A model generated the notes under the pieces. That model was not told the DNA's origin and did not search any database. It was given only the letters and a program-made list of their open reading frames with translations. From NCBI RefSeq assembly GCF_004217615.1, contig NZ_SHLD01000001.1, positions 2,418,001-2,482,000 on the forward strand: 64,000 nt of DNA, given 5' to 3'. This stretch comes from Micromonospora kangleipakensis (GTDB taxonomy: Bacteria > Actinomycetota > Actinomycetes > Mycobacteriales > Micromonosporaceae). Position numbers and translations under genes: made by a program. Each line of letters opens with the position of its first letter. The first letter of the stretch is position 1. Positions 45,006-54,760 of the stretch are shown in pieces.

Positions 45006-46487
45006 ATGTCCCACCCCGACCCCTACGGCGCCCCCGAGCCCCGCGGCTGGGACCGGCCGGACCGCCCGCCCGCGCTGCCCTGGCCCGACCCTGACGTCGG
45101 ACCGGGGCCGTGGCACCGCCCGGGCGCCAACCCCGAGCTGTACGCCGAGCCGTCCGGCCGGCCCCGGCCGACGGCCGGCCCGTATCCCGGTCCGGCCGGC
45201 GACCCGTACGCCCGGCCGGACGTCGACGGCCGTCGGTCCGGCCCGTACGGCGAGGGCCCCGGCCGCGCCAACGGCCACCCGGACCGGAACCACGACGGCC
45301 CCGGCCACCCGTACCGCGACCGTCGCGACGCCACCCCCGGTGGCCGGGCCCCCGACCGTGACGACCTCGGCTACCGCGACGACCGCGGTTACCGGGACAC
45401 CGCGCACGACCGCCCCGGTTACCGCGACGCCTACGACGACCGTGGTCGGCGCGACGGTGGCCCGCGCCATCCGGCGGGCCTCGACCGGGGTCACCCGGAG
45501 GGCGGGCCGTGGGGCGGCCGGCCCGGCGGGCCGGACGACGAGTACCCGACCGCCCAGATCGCCCCGGTGCGGGACGAACCGGAACCGGAGCCCGAGCGGT
45601 CGTCGGGCCGGCGTCAGCGCGGGCGCCGGCGGGCCAGTGCGGACCGGCCACCCACCCAGCAGTCCGCGCCCAGCCGGGCCGGTCGCAACCTGCCGGCCGC
45701 GATCGCGGTCGGAGTGGGCCTCGGCGCCGCGATCCTGGTGCCGCTCTTCCTCTACCCGCCGGCGTTCCTCGGCGTCGTCGTCGCCGCCGTGGCGGTGGGC
45801 ACCTGGGAGATGGCCCGCGCGGTGGGCCGCAGCGGCGCCCACCCGCCGCTGGTGCCGCTGGTCGCCGGTGGGGCGATCACCGTCGGGCTGGGCTGGTTCG
45901 CCGGCCCGGACGCGCTGAGCCTCGGCCTGCTGGTCACCGTGCTGGGCACGATGATCTGGCGGTTGGGCGACGGCCCGGGCAACTACCAGCGCGACCTGAC
46001 CGCGGCCACCCTGATCGCGGTCTACGTGCCCTTCCTCGGCGGCTTCGCGGCGATGCTGGCCGCCGCCCCCGGGGACGGGCGACTGCGGGTGCTGGTGACC
46101 CTGGTCGCCGTGGTCCTCTCTGACACCGGCGGGTACGCGGCGGGCGTCGCGTTCGGCAAGCACCCGATGGCGCCCTCGATCAGCCCGAAGAAGTCCTGGG
46201 AGGGCTTCGCCGGGTCGGTCACCGCGGCGGCGGCCGGCAGCGCCCTGCTGATCTGGCTGCTCTTCGACGTGGCCCCCTGGTGGGGCGCGCTGTTCGGGGT
46301 GGCGATCTCCTGCGCGGCGGTCCTCGGTGACCTCGCCGAGTCGATGATCAAGCGGGATCTCGGCGTGAAGGACATGAGCAATCTGCTCCCCGGGCACGGC
46401 GGCCTGATGGACCGGCTCGACTCGATCCTCTTCGCGGTGCCGACGGCGTACCTGCTGCTGGCGGTCTTCGTGCCGGTGGTGGGCTGA
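45006..46487 (+). CDS. cdsA: Phosphatidate cytidylyltransferase with long N-terminal extension
   Basis: 493 residues from the ATG (a GTG one codon earlier is possible). The catalytic membrane domain starts near residue 225 with eight or so hydrophobic segments, and contains the CTP-transferase signature around [13 protein letters not shown] and [21 protein letters not shown]...[11 protein letters not shown]. It makes CDP-diacylglycerol from phosphatidic acid and CTP. The first ~225 residues are disordered, Pro/Gly/Arg/Asp-rich, with several YRD repeats ([18 protein letters not shown]), far beyond the enzyme's ~270-aa core. Placed between frr and rlmN, as in other actinobacteria. Confidence 0.93.
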   Translation: MSHPDPYGAPEPRGWDRPDRPPALPWPDPDVGPGPWHRPGANPELYAEPSGRPRPTAGPYPGPAGDPYARPDVDGRRSGPYGEGPGRANGHPDRNHDGPGHPYRDRRDATPGGRAPDRDDLGYRDDRGYRDTAHDRPGYRDAYDDRGRRDGGPRHPAGLDRGHPEGGPWGGRPGGPDDEYPTAQIAPVRDEPEPEPERSSGRRQRGRRRASADRPPTQQSAPSRAGRNLPAAIAVGVGLGAAILVPLFLYPPAFLGVVVAAVAVGTWEMARAVGRSGAHPPLVPLVAGGAITVGLGWFAGPDALSLGLLVTVLGTMIWRLGDGPGNYQRDLTAATLIAVYVPFLGGFAAMLAAAPGDGRLRVLVTLVAVVLSDTGGYAAGVAFGKHPMAPSISPKKSWEGFAGSVTAAAAGSALLIWLLFDVAPWWGALFGVAISCAAVLGDLAESMIKRDLGVKDMSNLLPGHGGLMDRLDSILFAVPTAYLLLAVFVPVVG

Positions 46488-46591
46488 GGCATGAATCACG
46501 TCGGCGGGCGCCGCTCCTCCGCCCGGTCGGGGCCGATTCGGCACGGACGGACGGCGGCGTCCCGCTCCCGGCGTGTCAGACTGGACGCGCC

Positions 46592-47740
46592 ATGACGAGC
46601 CTGCCACTGATCTCCGTAGACCCCGACGCCCGCGGCCGCAAACCCGCGATGCCGCCCCGTCACCTCGCCGACCTGGACCTGCCGGGTCGGCAGGCGCTCG
46701 TCACCGAGCTGGGCGAGCCCGCGTTCCGCGCCAAGCAGGTCTCCAACCACTACTTCGGCCGGTTGGTCCGCGACCCCGCGCAGATGACCGACCTGCCGGC
46801 GGCCACCCGGGAGCGGCTGGCCGGGTCGCTGCTGCCCACCCTGCTCAACCCGGTACGCGAGCTGGCCTGCGACGACGGGGCCACCCGCAAGGCGCTCTGG
46901 CGGCTGCACGACGGCTCGCTGGTGGAGAGCGTGCTGATGGGCTACCCGGACCGGGTCACCGTCTGCATCTCGAGCCAGGCCGGCTGCGGCATGGCCTGCC
47001 CGTTCTGCGCCACCGGCCAGGCCGGGCTGACCCGCAACCTCTCCACCGCGGAGATCGTCGACCAGGCGGTCTACCTGGCCGGGGTGGCCGCCTCCGGCGT
47101 GGTCGCCGGGTCGCCGCCGCGGCTGTCGCACGTCGTCTTCATGGGCATGGGCGAGCCGCTGGCCAACTACTCGCGGGTCGTCGCGGCGATCCGCCGGCTG
47201 GTCGCCCCGGCGCCCGAGGGGCTCGGCCTGTCCCAGCGGCACATCACCGTTTCCACGGTGGGGCTGGTCCCGGCCATCCGCCGACTGGCCAGCGAAGACC
47301 TCTCAGTGACCCTTGCGCTGTCGCTGCACGCCCCCGATGATGAGCTGCGCGACGAACTCGTCCCGGTCAACCAGCGCTGGAAGGTGTCCGAGGTGCTGGA
47401 CGCGGTGTGGGACTACGCGGCCACGACGGGTCGTCGCGTGTCGATCGAGTACGCGATGATCAAGGACGTGAACGACCAGCCGTGGAGAGCCGATCTGCTC
47501 GGACGGCTGCTGGCCGGCAAGCTGGCCCACGTGAACCTCATCCCGCTCAACCCGACTCCGGGCAGCCGCTGGGACGCCAGCCCGAAGCCGGTCGAGCGGG
47601 AGTTCGTCCGGCGGTTGCGCGACGCCGGGGTGTCGACCACGGTGCGGGACACCCGGGGACGCGAAATCGACGGCGCGTGTGGGCAGCTCGCCGCCGCCGA
47701 GGACAGGGACACCGATGCGCCGCGCGAAGCAACGGCGTGA
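46592..47740 (+). CDS. rlmN: 23S rRNA (adenine2503-C2)-methyltransferase RlmN
   Basis: 382 residues. The radical-SAM cluster motif C-x3-C-x2-C is in [29 protein letters not shown] and [17 protein letters not shown] follow, and the catalytic cysteine near the C-terminus is in EIDGACGQL. Methylates A2503 of 23S rRNA and A37 of some tRNAs. No Cfr-specific feature is evident. A DivIVA-domain gene starts 31 bases later. Confidence 0.95.
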   Translation: MTSLPLISVDPDARGRKPAMPPRHLADLDLPGRQALVTELGEPAFRAKQVSNHYFGRLVRDPAQMTDLPAATRERLAGSLLPTLLNPVRELACDDGATRKALWRLHDGSLVESVLMGYPDRVTVCISSQAGCGMACPFCATGQAGLTRNLSTAEIVDQAVYLAGVAASGVVAGSPPRLSHVVFMGMGEPLANYSRVVAAIRRLVAPAPEGLGLSQRHITVSTVGLVPAIRRLASEDLSVTLALSLHAPDDELRDELVPVNQRWKVSEVLDAVWDYAATTGRRVSIEYAMIKDVNDQPWRADLLGRLLAGKLAHVNLIPLNPTPGSRWDASPKPVEREFVRRLRDAGVSTTVRDTRGREIDGACGQLAAAEDRDTDAPREATA

Positions 47741-47771
47741 CCGGGCGTAGCGAACGAGACCAGGAGACATA

Positions 47772-48821
47772 GTGGCGAGTCAGGGTCAGCGTTTCCGGCG
47801 TAAGGCGCTCCGCCGGGGATACAAGGTCGACGAGGTGGACGCCTTCCTGGACCGGGTCGAGGCGACCCTCGCCGGCCAGCCGGTGGGCGCGCCCGTGGCC
47901 TCCCAGGAGGTCCACGACGTCGTCTTCCGGGTCCGCTTCAACGGCTACGACGAGTGGCAGGTGGACCTGCACCTGGACCGGGTCGAGCGGCAGCTGGCCG
48001 AGCTGGAGGAGCGCGGGGGCGTCCACGGCGGGCGGGGCGGCGATCCCCGGATGGGCGATCGGCTCGGCCCGCCGATGCGTGACGACCGTGGCCTGTCGCC
48101 GGTGCCGCAGCCGCCGATGCCGCCCCGGGCGATGCCCGCGCAGGCCGGCCCGCCCGCCGACCGCTACGGCCGGTACGACGAGCCGACCGGCGCCTTCGCC
48201 GGCGGGTACGACGCCCCCCGCGGCGGGTACGACCCGCGCGGCCCGGGCGGCCCCGGCCCGATGGGTCCGGGCGCCCCGATGGGGCACGGTGGCCCGCCGT
48301 CGCGCGGCCTGCCCCCGGGCCCCGGCGGGTACGGCCAGGACGAGCCGCACTTCGACGGCTTCGAGGCCGGCCGGCACGGGCGTACCGACATGACCGCCGA
48401 GATCCGGATGCCCGAGCGGGACCCGCGTGACATGCGCGGTCGCGGCCCGGGCGGGCCGCCGGCCCTGCCGCAGCAGGGCATGGGCGGGGGCCCGATGCCC
48501 GGTCCGCCGATGGCCGGCCCGCCCGTCGGTGGCCCGCCGATGGTCGGCCCCCCGATGGCCGGCCCGCCCGGGAGCGAGCTCTACCGGGTGGACCAGATCC
48601 GCCGCAGCTTTCAGGTGCGCCGCTTCGGCAGCGGGTACGACCCGGACCAGGTGGACCGCTTCTTCGAGAGCCTGCTGGGCGGCATGCAGGGCCGTAACCC
48701 GATGCCGGTGAACCCGAAGGACCTGGACACCCTGCGCTTCGGTCTGGTGCCCGGCGGCTACTTCGAGGCCGAGGTCGACGCCGCCCTCAAGGACGTGCAG
48801 GACATCCTCTTCGGCCGCTGA
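47772..48821 (+). CDS. DivIVA-domain repeat protein with Pro/Gly-rich linker
   Basis: 349 residues. Short DivIVA-type motifs occur near the N-terminus (RRKALRRGYKVDEVDAFLDR, FRVRFNGYDEWQVDLHLDR) and at the C-terminus (FQVRRFGSGYDPDQVDRFFE, RFGLVPGGYFEAEVDAALKD), separated by ~190 residues rich in Pro, Gly, Met and Arg. Unlike true DivIVA/Wag31 it lacks the long coiled coil. Proteins with such repeats are found in actinobacteria and may bind curved membranes or polar growth machinery; that role is inference. Confidence 0.75.
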   Translation: MASQGQRFRRKALRRGYKVDEVDAFLDRVEATLAGQPVGAPVASQEVHDVVFRVRFNGYDEWQVDLHLDRVERQLAELEERGGVHGGRGGDPRMGDRLGPPMRDDRGLSPVPQPPMPPRAMPAQAGPPADRYGRYDEPTGAFAGGYDAPRGGYDPRGPGGPGPMGPGAPMGHGGPPSRGLPPGPGGYGQDEPHFDGFEAGRHGRTDMTAEIRMPERDPRDMRGRGPGGPPALPQQGMGGGPMPGPPMAGPPVGGPPMVGPPMAGPPGSELYRVDQIRRSFQVRRFGSGYDPDQVDRFFESLLGGMQGRNPMPVNPKDLDTLRFGLVPGGYFEAEVDAALKDVQDILFGR

Positions 48822-48835
48822 TGCCGTACGACGAC

Positions 48836-48866
48836 GAAGGCCCGCCCCCGTCGGGGGCGGGCCTTC
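48836..48866. terminator. Bidirectional terminator
   Basis: Perfect 14-bp stem GAAGGCCCGCCCCC / GGGGGCGGGCCTTC with a three-base loop, between two convergent genes. Followed by GGCTGTTTCTG on the plus strand. Confidence 0.9.
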
Positions 48867-48896
48867 GGCTGTTTCTGGTCCGGAACGTCGGCCGGG

Positions 48897-49118
48897 TCAG
48901 GACCGCAGGCCGTTGCGGCGCAGCACCGCGTCGCCGATGACGATGGCCAGCAGCAGCACGGCGATCCCGACCAGCCAGATGTCCTCGACCTTGCCCTCGT
49001 GGTTGCCGCACAGCATCGCCAGCAGCACCAGCGCGGTGAGCACCGCCCCGATCCGTCCGGACTTGCGGTGTCCGGGCTTGTGCTGATCTGGCGCGGTTAC
49101 CGGCTCGCTTCCTGCCAC
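48897..49118 (-). CDS. Small membrane protein (DUF2631-like)
   Basis: 73 residues: a polar N-terminus MAGSEPVTAPDQHKPGHRK, then two hydrophobic segments (IGAVLTALVLLAMLCG and IWLVGIAVLLLAIVIGDAVL). The HKPGHRK start resembles the DUF2631 family of small actinobacterial membrane proteins. The function is unknown. Convergent with the DivIVA-domain gene. Confidence 0.65.
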   Translation of the reverse strand: MAGSEPVTAPDQHKPGHRKSGRIGAVLTALVLLAMLCGNHEGKVEDIWLVGIAVLLLAIVIGDAVLRRNGLRS

Positions 49119-49207
49119 TGTCGGTCCTTCCCTCGCGATCGGATCTCCGGTTAGTCTGGCACGCCCCGCGCCGGGCCAGGCGCAGGGTCCGACCTGATGG
49201 GGGACGC

Positions 49208-50074
49208 ATGACCCGCGCGGACGACCGCGAGCTGTTCAAGACGGCGTACGAGGCGTGGGAGGCGAAGAACTGGGTGGTCGCGGGGGAGTCGCTGGAGCGG
49301 CTGGTCCAGCGGCGCCCGGATCACCGCCGCGCGGGCGTGTGGTGGTACGACGCGGCGCTGGCCTACAAGTTCCTGCGCAACTGGGTCAAGGCGTACGAGC
49401 TGGGTCGGGAGGCCGCCGCCCGGGCGAAGCGGGGCAAGCAGGACCCGGCGTTCTGGAACCTCGGCATCGCGGCCACGATCATGGAGGACTGGGCCACCGC
49501 CCGGGACGCCTGGCGCGGCTACGGGCTGACGGTCCCCGACGGCGACGGCGAGATCATGGCGGACTTCGGGGTCACCCCGATTCGGCTGAACCCGGACGGC
49601 GGCGGGGAGGTGGTCTGGGCGCGGCGGCTCTGTCCCGCCCGGGCGCAGGTGCTGAACGTGCCGACGCCGGAGTCGGGGCGCCGGTTCGGCGAGATCGTGG
49701 TGCACGACGGGGCCCCGAACGGGGAGCGGACGGTCGACGGCCGGACCTACTCGGTCTTCGACGAGCTGCTGCTGTTCCGGGCCTCCGGGCTGCCCACCAC
49801 GACCGTCGAGGTCACCGCCGCGACGCCGGAGGACGTCCGGGCCCTGGCTGCGCTCTTCGATGAGCACGGGTACGCGGCGGAGCCGTCCAGCGGGGTACGG
49901 ATGATCTGCGCCTGCTGCAGCGAGAGCAGCGTCGCCCAGGATTCCCACCACGCGGTCGCCGGCGGGCAGCGGGTGAACCTGGCCGCGCCGGTCGACGAGA
50001 TTCCCGCGCTGATGGAACGGTGGCAGTCCGCCGCGCGGGAGCGGCGGAGCTGGACGGCGGCGGCCGAGGGCTGA
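49208..50074 (+). CDS. TPR-like protein of unknown function
   Basis: 288 residues. The N-terminal third has TPR-like helical pairs (YEAWEAKNWVVAGESLERLV, AALAYKFLRNWVKAYELGRE, PAFWNLGIAATIMEDWATAR). The remainder is an unassigned alpha/beta domain with a cysteine-rich turn, MICACCSESS, and HHAVAGGQRVNLAAP. No signal peptide. Upstream of, and 126 bases from, the MBL/Rieske gene on the same strand. Not a known enzyme. Confidence 0.65.
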   Translation: MTRADDRELFKTAYEAWEAKNWVVAGESLERLVQRRPDHRRAGVWWYDAALAYKFLRNWVKAYELGREAAARAKRGKQDPAFWNLGIAATIMEDWATARDAWRGYGLTVPDGDGEIMADFGVTPIRLNPDGGGEVVWARRLCPARAQVLNVPTPESGRRFGEIVVHDGAPNGERTVDGRTYSVFDELLLFRASGLPTTTVEVTAATPEDVRALAALFDEHGYAAEPSSGVRMICACCSESSVAQDSHHAVAGGQRVNLAAPVDEIPALMERWQSAARERRSWTAAAEG

Positions 50075-50200
50075 GCGCCCGGGCCGTTCGACCTGTCCCC
50101 GGCGGGCGGAAGGGCACTAGCGGCGTCGCGGGTCGGCGACCACACTGCCTCCGGTAGCGTCTTGACGTACACCTTGATTGTCTTTTTGAGGGGGACTGCG

Positions 50201-51790
50201 GTGCGAGTGACCGGTACGGGACATGCCAGCATGCGGATCGACACGGCCGCGGGCAGCATCCTGTGCGACCCGTGGGTCAACCCGGCCTACTTCGCCTCCT
50301 GGTTCCCTTTCCCGGACAATTCACTGCTGGACTGGGACACCCTGGGCCAGGTCGACTACCTGTACGTCTCGCACCTGCACCGGGACCACTTCGACGCCCG
50401 GCACCTGCGCGACTTCGTCTCGAAGGACGCCACCGTCCTGCTTCCCGAGTTCCCCACCTCGGAGATGGAGGACGAGCTGCGGGAGCTGGGCTTCACGAAG
50501 TTCCTGAAGGCGCCGAACGAGCAGGTCGTGGAGTTGCCCGGCGGTCTGAAGATCATGATCCAGGCGCTGACCAGTCCGACCGACGGCCCGATCGGTGACT
50601 CGTCGCTGTGGGTGGAGTACGACGGGGTCCGGCTGCTCAACCAGAACGACGCCCGCCCGACGGACCTGAGCGTCTTCGCCGAGCTGGGCCACGTGCACGC
50701 GCACATGCTGCAGTTCTCCGGCGCGATCTGGTACCCGATGGTCTACGAGCTGCCGCAGGCGGCGAAGACCGCGTTCGGCAAGCAGAAGCGGGACCGGCAG
50801 TTCGACCGCACCTGGCGCTACATCGACGACCTGCAGGCCGACCACGTCTTCCCGATCGCCGGCCCGCCGTGCTTCCTCGACGACGCGCTGTGGCAGTTCA
50901 ACGACATCCACGGCGACGAGGGCAACATCTTCCCCGACCAGTCCGTCTTCATGGCGGAGTACGCCAAGGTCGGCGGCACCAACGGCATCGTGCTGCTGCC
51001 GGGGAGCGTCAGCGAGATCACCACCGAGGGTGCGACCACCACCCATCCGGTGCCGGTGGAGGAGTTCTTCGCCAACAAGGTCGCCCACCTGGAGGAGATG
51101 CGGGAGCGCAAGCGCCCGGTCATCGAGGCGGAGAAGGCATCCTGGCGGCACCCCGAGGTGGACGTGCTGGGCGAGATGAAGCGCCGGATCGAGCCGCTGC
51201 TGGACGAGTCGATGTACCTGGCCAAGGGGGTCGGCGGCCCGGTCCGCTTCGACCTCGTGGAGCCTGACGGCTCGGGCGGGGAGACCGTTGAATCCATCGT
51301 GGTGGACTTCCCGGGCAAGGAGGTCCGGCCGTACGTGGACGAGAAGGTGCGTTACCGGTTCCGTACCGAGCGGGCGCTGATCGAGCACCTGCTGCACATC
51401 GGCGAGGTGGACTGGGTCAACTCGCTCTTCCTCTCCTGCCGCTTCTCCGCGGCCCGGATCGGCCAGTACAACGAGTTCGTCTACGCGTTCTTCAAGTGCC
51501 TCTCCGAGGAGCGCCTCCAGTACGCCGAGGGCTGGTACGACGAGCACGAGCGGGCCGTCGACGCCGAGGACATCACGCTGGACGGCTGGGTGGTGCAGCG
51601 CCGCTGCCCGCACCTGAAGGCCGACCTGAGCCGGTTCGGCATCGTGGAGGGCGACCAGCTCACCTGCCAGCTGCACGGCTGGAAGTTCGACATGGCCAGT
51701 GGCCGCTGCCTGACCAGCGTCGGCCACAAGATCCGCGCGCATCGCGCCGACGAGCAGACGCCCGCTCCCGTCGGTGAGGCGCTCAGCTGA
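50201..51790 (+). CDS. Metallo-beta-lactamase-fold protein with C-terminal Rieske domain
   Basis: 529 residues from the GTG at 50201, preceded by GAGGGGG. The N-terminal UlaG-like MBL domain carries the H-x-H-x-D-H metal motif (VSHLHRDHFD, H58/H60/D62/H63) and DSSLWVEYDGVRLLNQNDA. The C-terminal ~80 residues contain a complete Rieske [2Fe-2S] motif: C-x-H (RRCPHLKADL), then 17 residues, then C-x2-H (TCQLHGW). The middle ~200 residues are unassigned. Fusion implies hydrolysis or redox chemistry fed by an iron-sulfur cluster, as in CMP-Neu5Ac hydroxylase-like proteins, which combine the same two domains in the opposite order. Substrate unknown. Confidence 0.85.
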   Translation: MRVTGTGHASMRIDTAAGSILCDPWVNPAYFASWFPFPDNSLLDWDTLGQVDYLYVSHLHRDHFDARHLRDFVSKDATVLLPEFPTSEMEDELRELGFTKFLKAPNEQVVELPGGLKIMIQALTSPTDGPIGDSSLWVEYDGVRLLNQNDARPTDLSVFAELGHVHAHMLQFSGAIWYPMVYELPQAAKTAFGKQKRDRQFDRTWRYIDDLQADHVFPIAGPPCFLDDALWQFNDIHGDEGNIFPDQSVFMAEYAKVGGTNGIVLLPGSVSEITTEGATTTHPVPVEEFFANKVAHLEEMRERKRPVIEAEKASWRHPEVDVLGEMKRRIEPLLDESMYLAKGVGGPVRFDLVEPDGSGGETVESIVVDFPGKEVRPYVDEKVRYRFRTERALIEHLLHIGEVDWVNSLFLSCRFSAARIGQYNEFVYAFFKCLSEERLQYAEGWYDEHERAVDAEDITLDGWVVQRRCPHLKADLSRFGIVEGDQLTCQLHGWKFDMASGRCLTSVGHKIRAHRADEQTPAPVGEALS

Positions 51791-51936
51791 CGACCGGCCA
51801 GAGCGCGCGGATGTAGCGCCCCGGCCGCATCCCCGATCCGCGCCCGCGTGGCCCCCTCTGTGGGCCACCATGCAGTGGAGGGTGGCGAAAGCCGCAGGCT
51901 GGCACCGACCGGACACCAGCGAGAGCGGGGCGGGGC

Positions 51937-52617
51937 GTGACGGGGGCAGACGCCAAGGAGCGGGAGTACCGGTACGGGCGCGACCGGGAGATGGCCCGGG
52001 GCGCCTCCCGGGTGGAGGCGATCAGCGACGGGATCTTCGCGGTCGTGCTGACGGTGATGGCCGTCGAGCTGCTCCAGTACGGCCCCGCCCGGGCGGCCGG
52101 GAAGGAGCTTCCCGACGCCCTCACCCAGGCCTGGCCGTCCTACCTGGCGTACGTGATCACCTTCGCGATCGTCGGCCACATCTGGCTCGCCCACCACAAC
52201 ATGTGGCGGTACGTGGTCCGGGTCGACCAGACGCTGCTGGTGTTCAACCTGCTCCTGCTGCTCTTCGTCGCCGCGATCCCGTTCAGCGCCGACCTGCTCT
52301 CGGACAACCTGCGCAGTGGCGTGACCGAGCAGCGGCTGACCGCTGTCATCTACGTCGGCACCCTGCTGGGTGAGGACCTCTTCTTCAACCTGAGCTGGTG
52401 GTGGGCGCGCCGGCGCCGGCTGCTCCACCCCGACCTGGATCCGCGGCTGGCCCGGGCGGTCGCGCGGCGTTTGATGCTGCGCCCACTGCTCTACCTGGTC
52501 GCCTTCGCGTTCGTCTCCGTCGACCCGATCCTCAGCCTTGTCCTCTACCTCGCGTTCGTCGGCCTCTACCTCATCCGCGGCCCCGGCAACCTCCCCAGGT
52601 CCTCCAACGCGGAATAG
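51937..52617 (+). CDS. TMEM175-family (DUF1211) potassium channel-like protein
   Basis: 226 residues. SRVEAISDGIFAVVLTVMAVEL is the TM1 filter signature of bacterial TMEM175 (family R-x3-FSD; here the Phe is Ile). About six membrane segments follow, including AYVITFAIVGHIWLAHHNMW with the conserved H-x-x-HH region. Bacterial TMEM175 forms tetrameric K+ channels. The stop lies three bases before a 73-bp palindrome. Confidence 0.82.
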   Translation: MTGADAKEREYRYGRDREMARGASRVEAISDGIFAVVLTVMAVELLQYGPARAAGKELPDALTQAWPSYLAYVITFAIVGHIWLAHHNMWRYVVRVDQTLLVFNLLLLLFVAAIPFSADLLSDNLRSGVTEQRLTAVIYVGTLLGEDLFFNLSWWWARRRRLLHPDLDPRLARAVARRLMLRPLLYLVAFAFVSVDPILSLVLYLAFVGLYLIRGPGNLPRSSNAE

Positions 52618-52620
52618 ATC

Positions 52621-52693
52621 CCGCGATCTTGCACTTCCTGCCCCGACATGAGGCGCGAACGCCGCAAAGAGGGCCGAAAGTGCAAGATCGCGG
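52621..52693. repeat. 73-bp palindromic repeat with 16-bp perfect arms
   Basis: CCGCGATCTTGCACTT at 52621-52636 pairs perfectly with AAGTGCAAGATCGCGG at 52678-52693, with a 41-base loop. It has no similarity to the GTTGATCAAGA repeats, so it is a second palindrome family. It separates the channel gene from the MMPL remnant and marks the point where that remnant's recognisable sequence begins. It could also fold as a terminator. Confidence 0.85.
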
Positions 52694-53572
<879 letters not shown>

Positions 53573-53650
53573 CCGGCCAGGACGATCACAGGGAACAGGT
53601 AGAGCCAGAGCAGGACGGCGCCGCCGCCGCACGCATTACGATCCGCCAGC

Positions 53651-54196
53651 ATGACGATCGTCTCGACCGACCGCCTGATGGTCCGCGACTGGACCGAGGG
53701 CGAAGCGGACCTGGACCGGATCTACGACATCTACTCCCGGGACGAGGTGATGCGCTGGCTGGGCGGCGGATCGGGGCGGATGACCGACCCGGCGCAGGCG
53801 GCCGAGCGGGTCCGGTCCTGGCGGGACCGGTACGCCCCGTACCGCGACCGGTACGGCCTCTGGGCGATCGAGCCGCGCGCCACCGGCCGGGTGGCGGGCA
53901 GCGTGCTGCTCAAGCCGCTGCCGGGCCGTGACGGCGTCACCCCCACCGACGACATCGAGATCGGCTGGCACCTGCACCCCGACTCCTGGGGGCACGGCTA
54001 CGCCACCGAGGCGGCCCGGGCGGTGCTCGACCGGGAGTTCGCCGGCGGCGCCCGGCAGGTCTACGCGGTGGTGATGGCGGGCAACGAGGCGTCGACGGCG
54101 GTGGCCCGCCGGCTCGGCATGACCCATCTCGGCGTCCGCACCGACTGGTACGGCGGCGCCGAACTGGAGACCTTCGTTCTCAACCGTCCCGACTGA
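53651..54196 (+). CDS. GNAT acetyltransferase (RimJ-like)
   Basis: 181 residues, MTIVSTDRLMVRDWTEGEADL... The acetyl-CoA site is LHPDSWGHGYATEAARAVLD (x-R/Q-G-x-G-x-G/A region as WGHGYA), followed by AVVMAGNEASTAVARRLGM. RimJ/RimL-type members acetylate N-termini of ribosomal proteins or small molecules; the substrate is unknown. Located between the MMPL remnant and a transposase fragment. Confidence 0.82.
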   Translation: MTIVSTDRLMVRDWTEGEADLDRIYDIYSRDEVMRWLGGGSGRMTDPAQAAERVRSWRDRYAPYRDRYGLWAIEPRATGRVAGSVLLKPLPGRDGVTPTDDIEIGWHLHPDSWGHGYATEAARAVLDREFAGGARQVYAVVMAGNEASTAVARRLGMTHLGVRTDWYGGAELETFVLNRPD

Positions 54197-54249
54197 CCGG
54201 TTCCGCCGCGCGCCCATGCCTAGAACAGGGGGTGTGCAGGCGAGCTGCG

Positions 54250-54610
54250 GCCCTATCGTCGGCGCCGTGCTGATCCGCTTCGGCGCCGCCCCCGATCGGG
54301 TCCGCTTCACCGCCCGTACCGGCGGCACCTGCGCCAGTTGTTCCTGCCGTACCGGGGCACCGGCCTCGAAGCCAACCTGGTGGAACTGGTGTTCCTGCCG
54401 ACCTACGCGTCCCGGCTGAACTGGATCGAAGCCGAGTTCGCCGCGGTGCGCTACTTCGCGCTCAACGGCACCGACCACCGCAGCCACGCCGAGCAGGACG
54501 CCGCCATCGGCGACTACATCCGCTGGCGCAACCACCGCGCCAAACCGAAATCCGGATTCGCCACCGGATCCAAAATCCGCCACCCGGATTACCCGTTCAA
54601 GGCTGCATGA
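54250..54610 (+). pseudogene. IS630-family transposase, C-terminal fragment
   Basis: The recognisable part (54338-54610) encodes VELVFLPTYASRLNWIEAEF, containing the final glutamate of the DDE triad, then RYFALNGTDHRSHAEQDA and RWRNHRAKPK. The first two catalytic aspartates and the N-terminus are absent, and the preceding ~90 bases hold only weak in-frame traces. A decayed copy with no inverted repeats visible. Confidence 0.8.
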
Positions 54611-54760
54611 CGAGGCACTAGTTCGCGGCGCTGCGGGTCTAGGGGTAGCGGTCCAGGATCGGACAGACCTGTCGAGGTGACCGGCCGACGGCGGTGCGCG
54701 CGGTCGGGACGGCCATAATCGACGCGCCTGGCGAACTCGTCAATCAGGATCGGAGCGACC

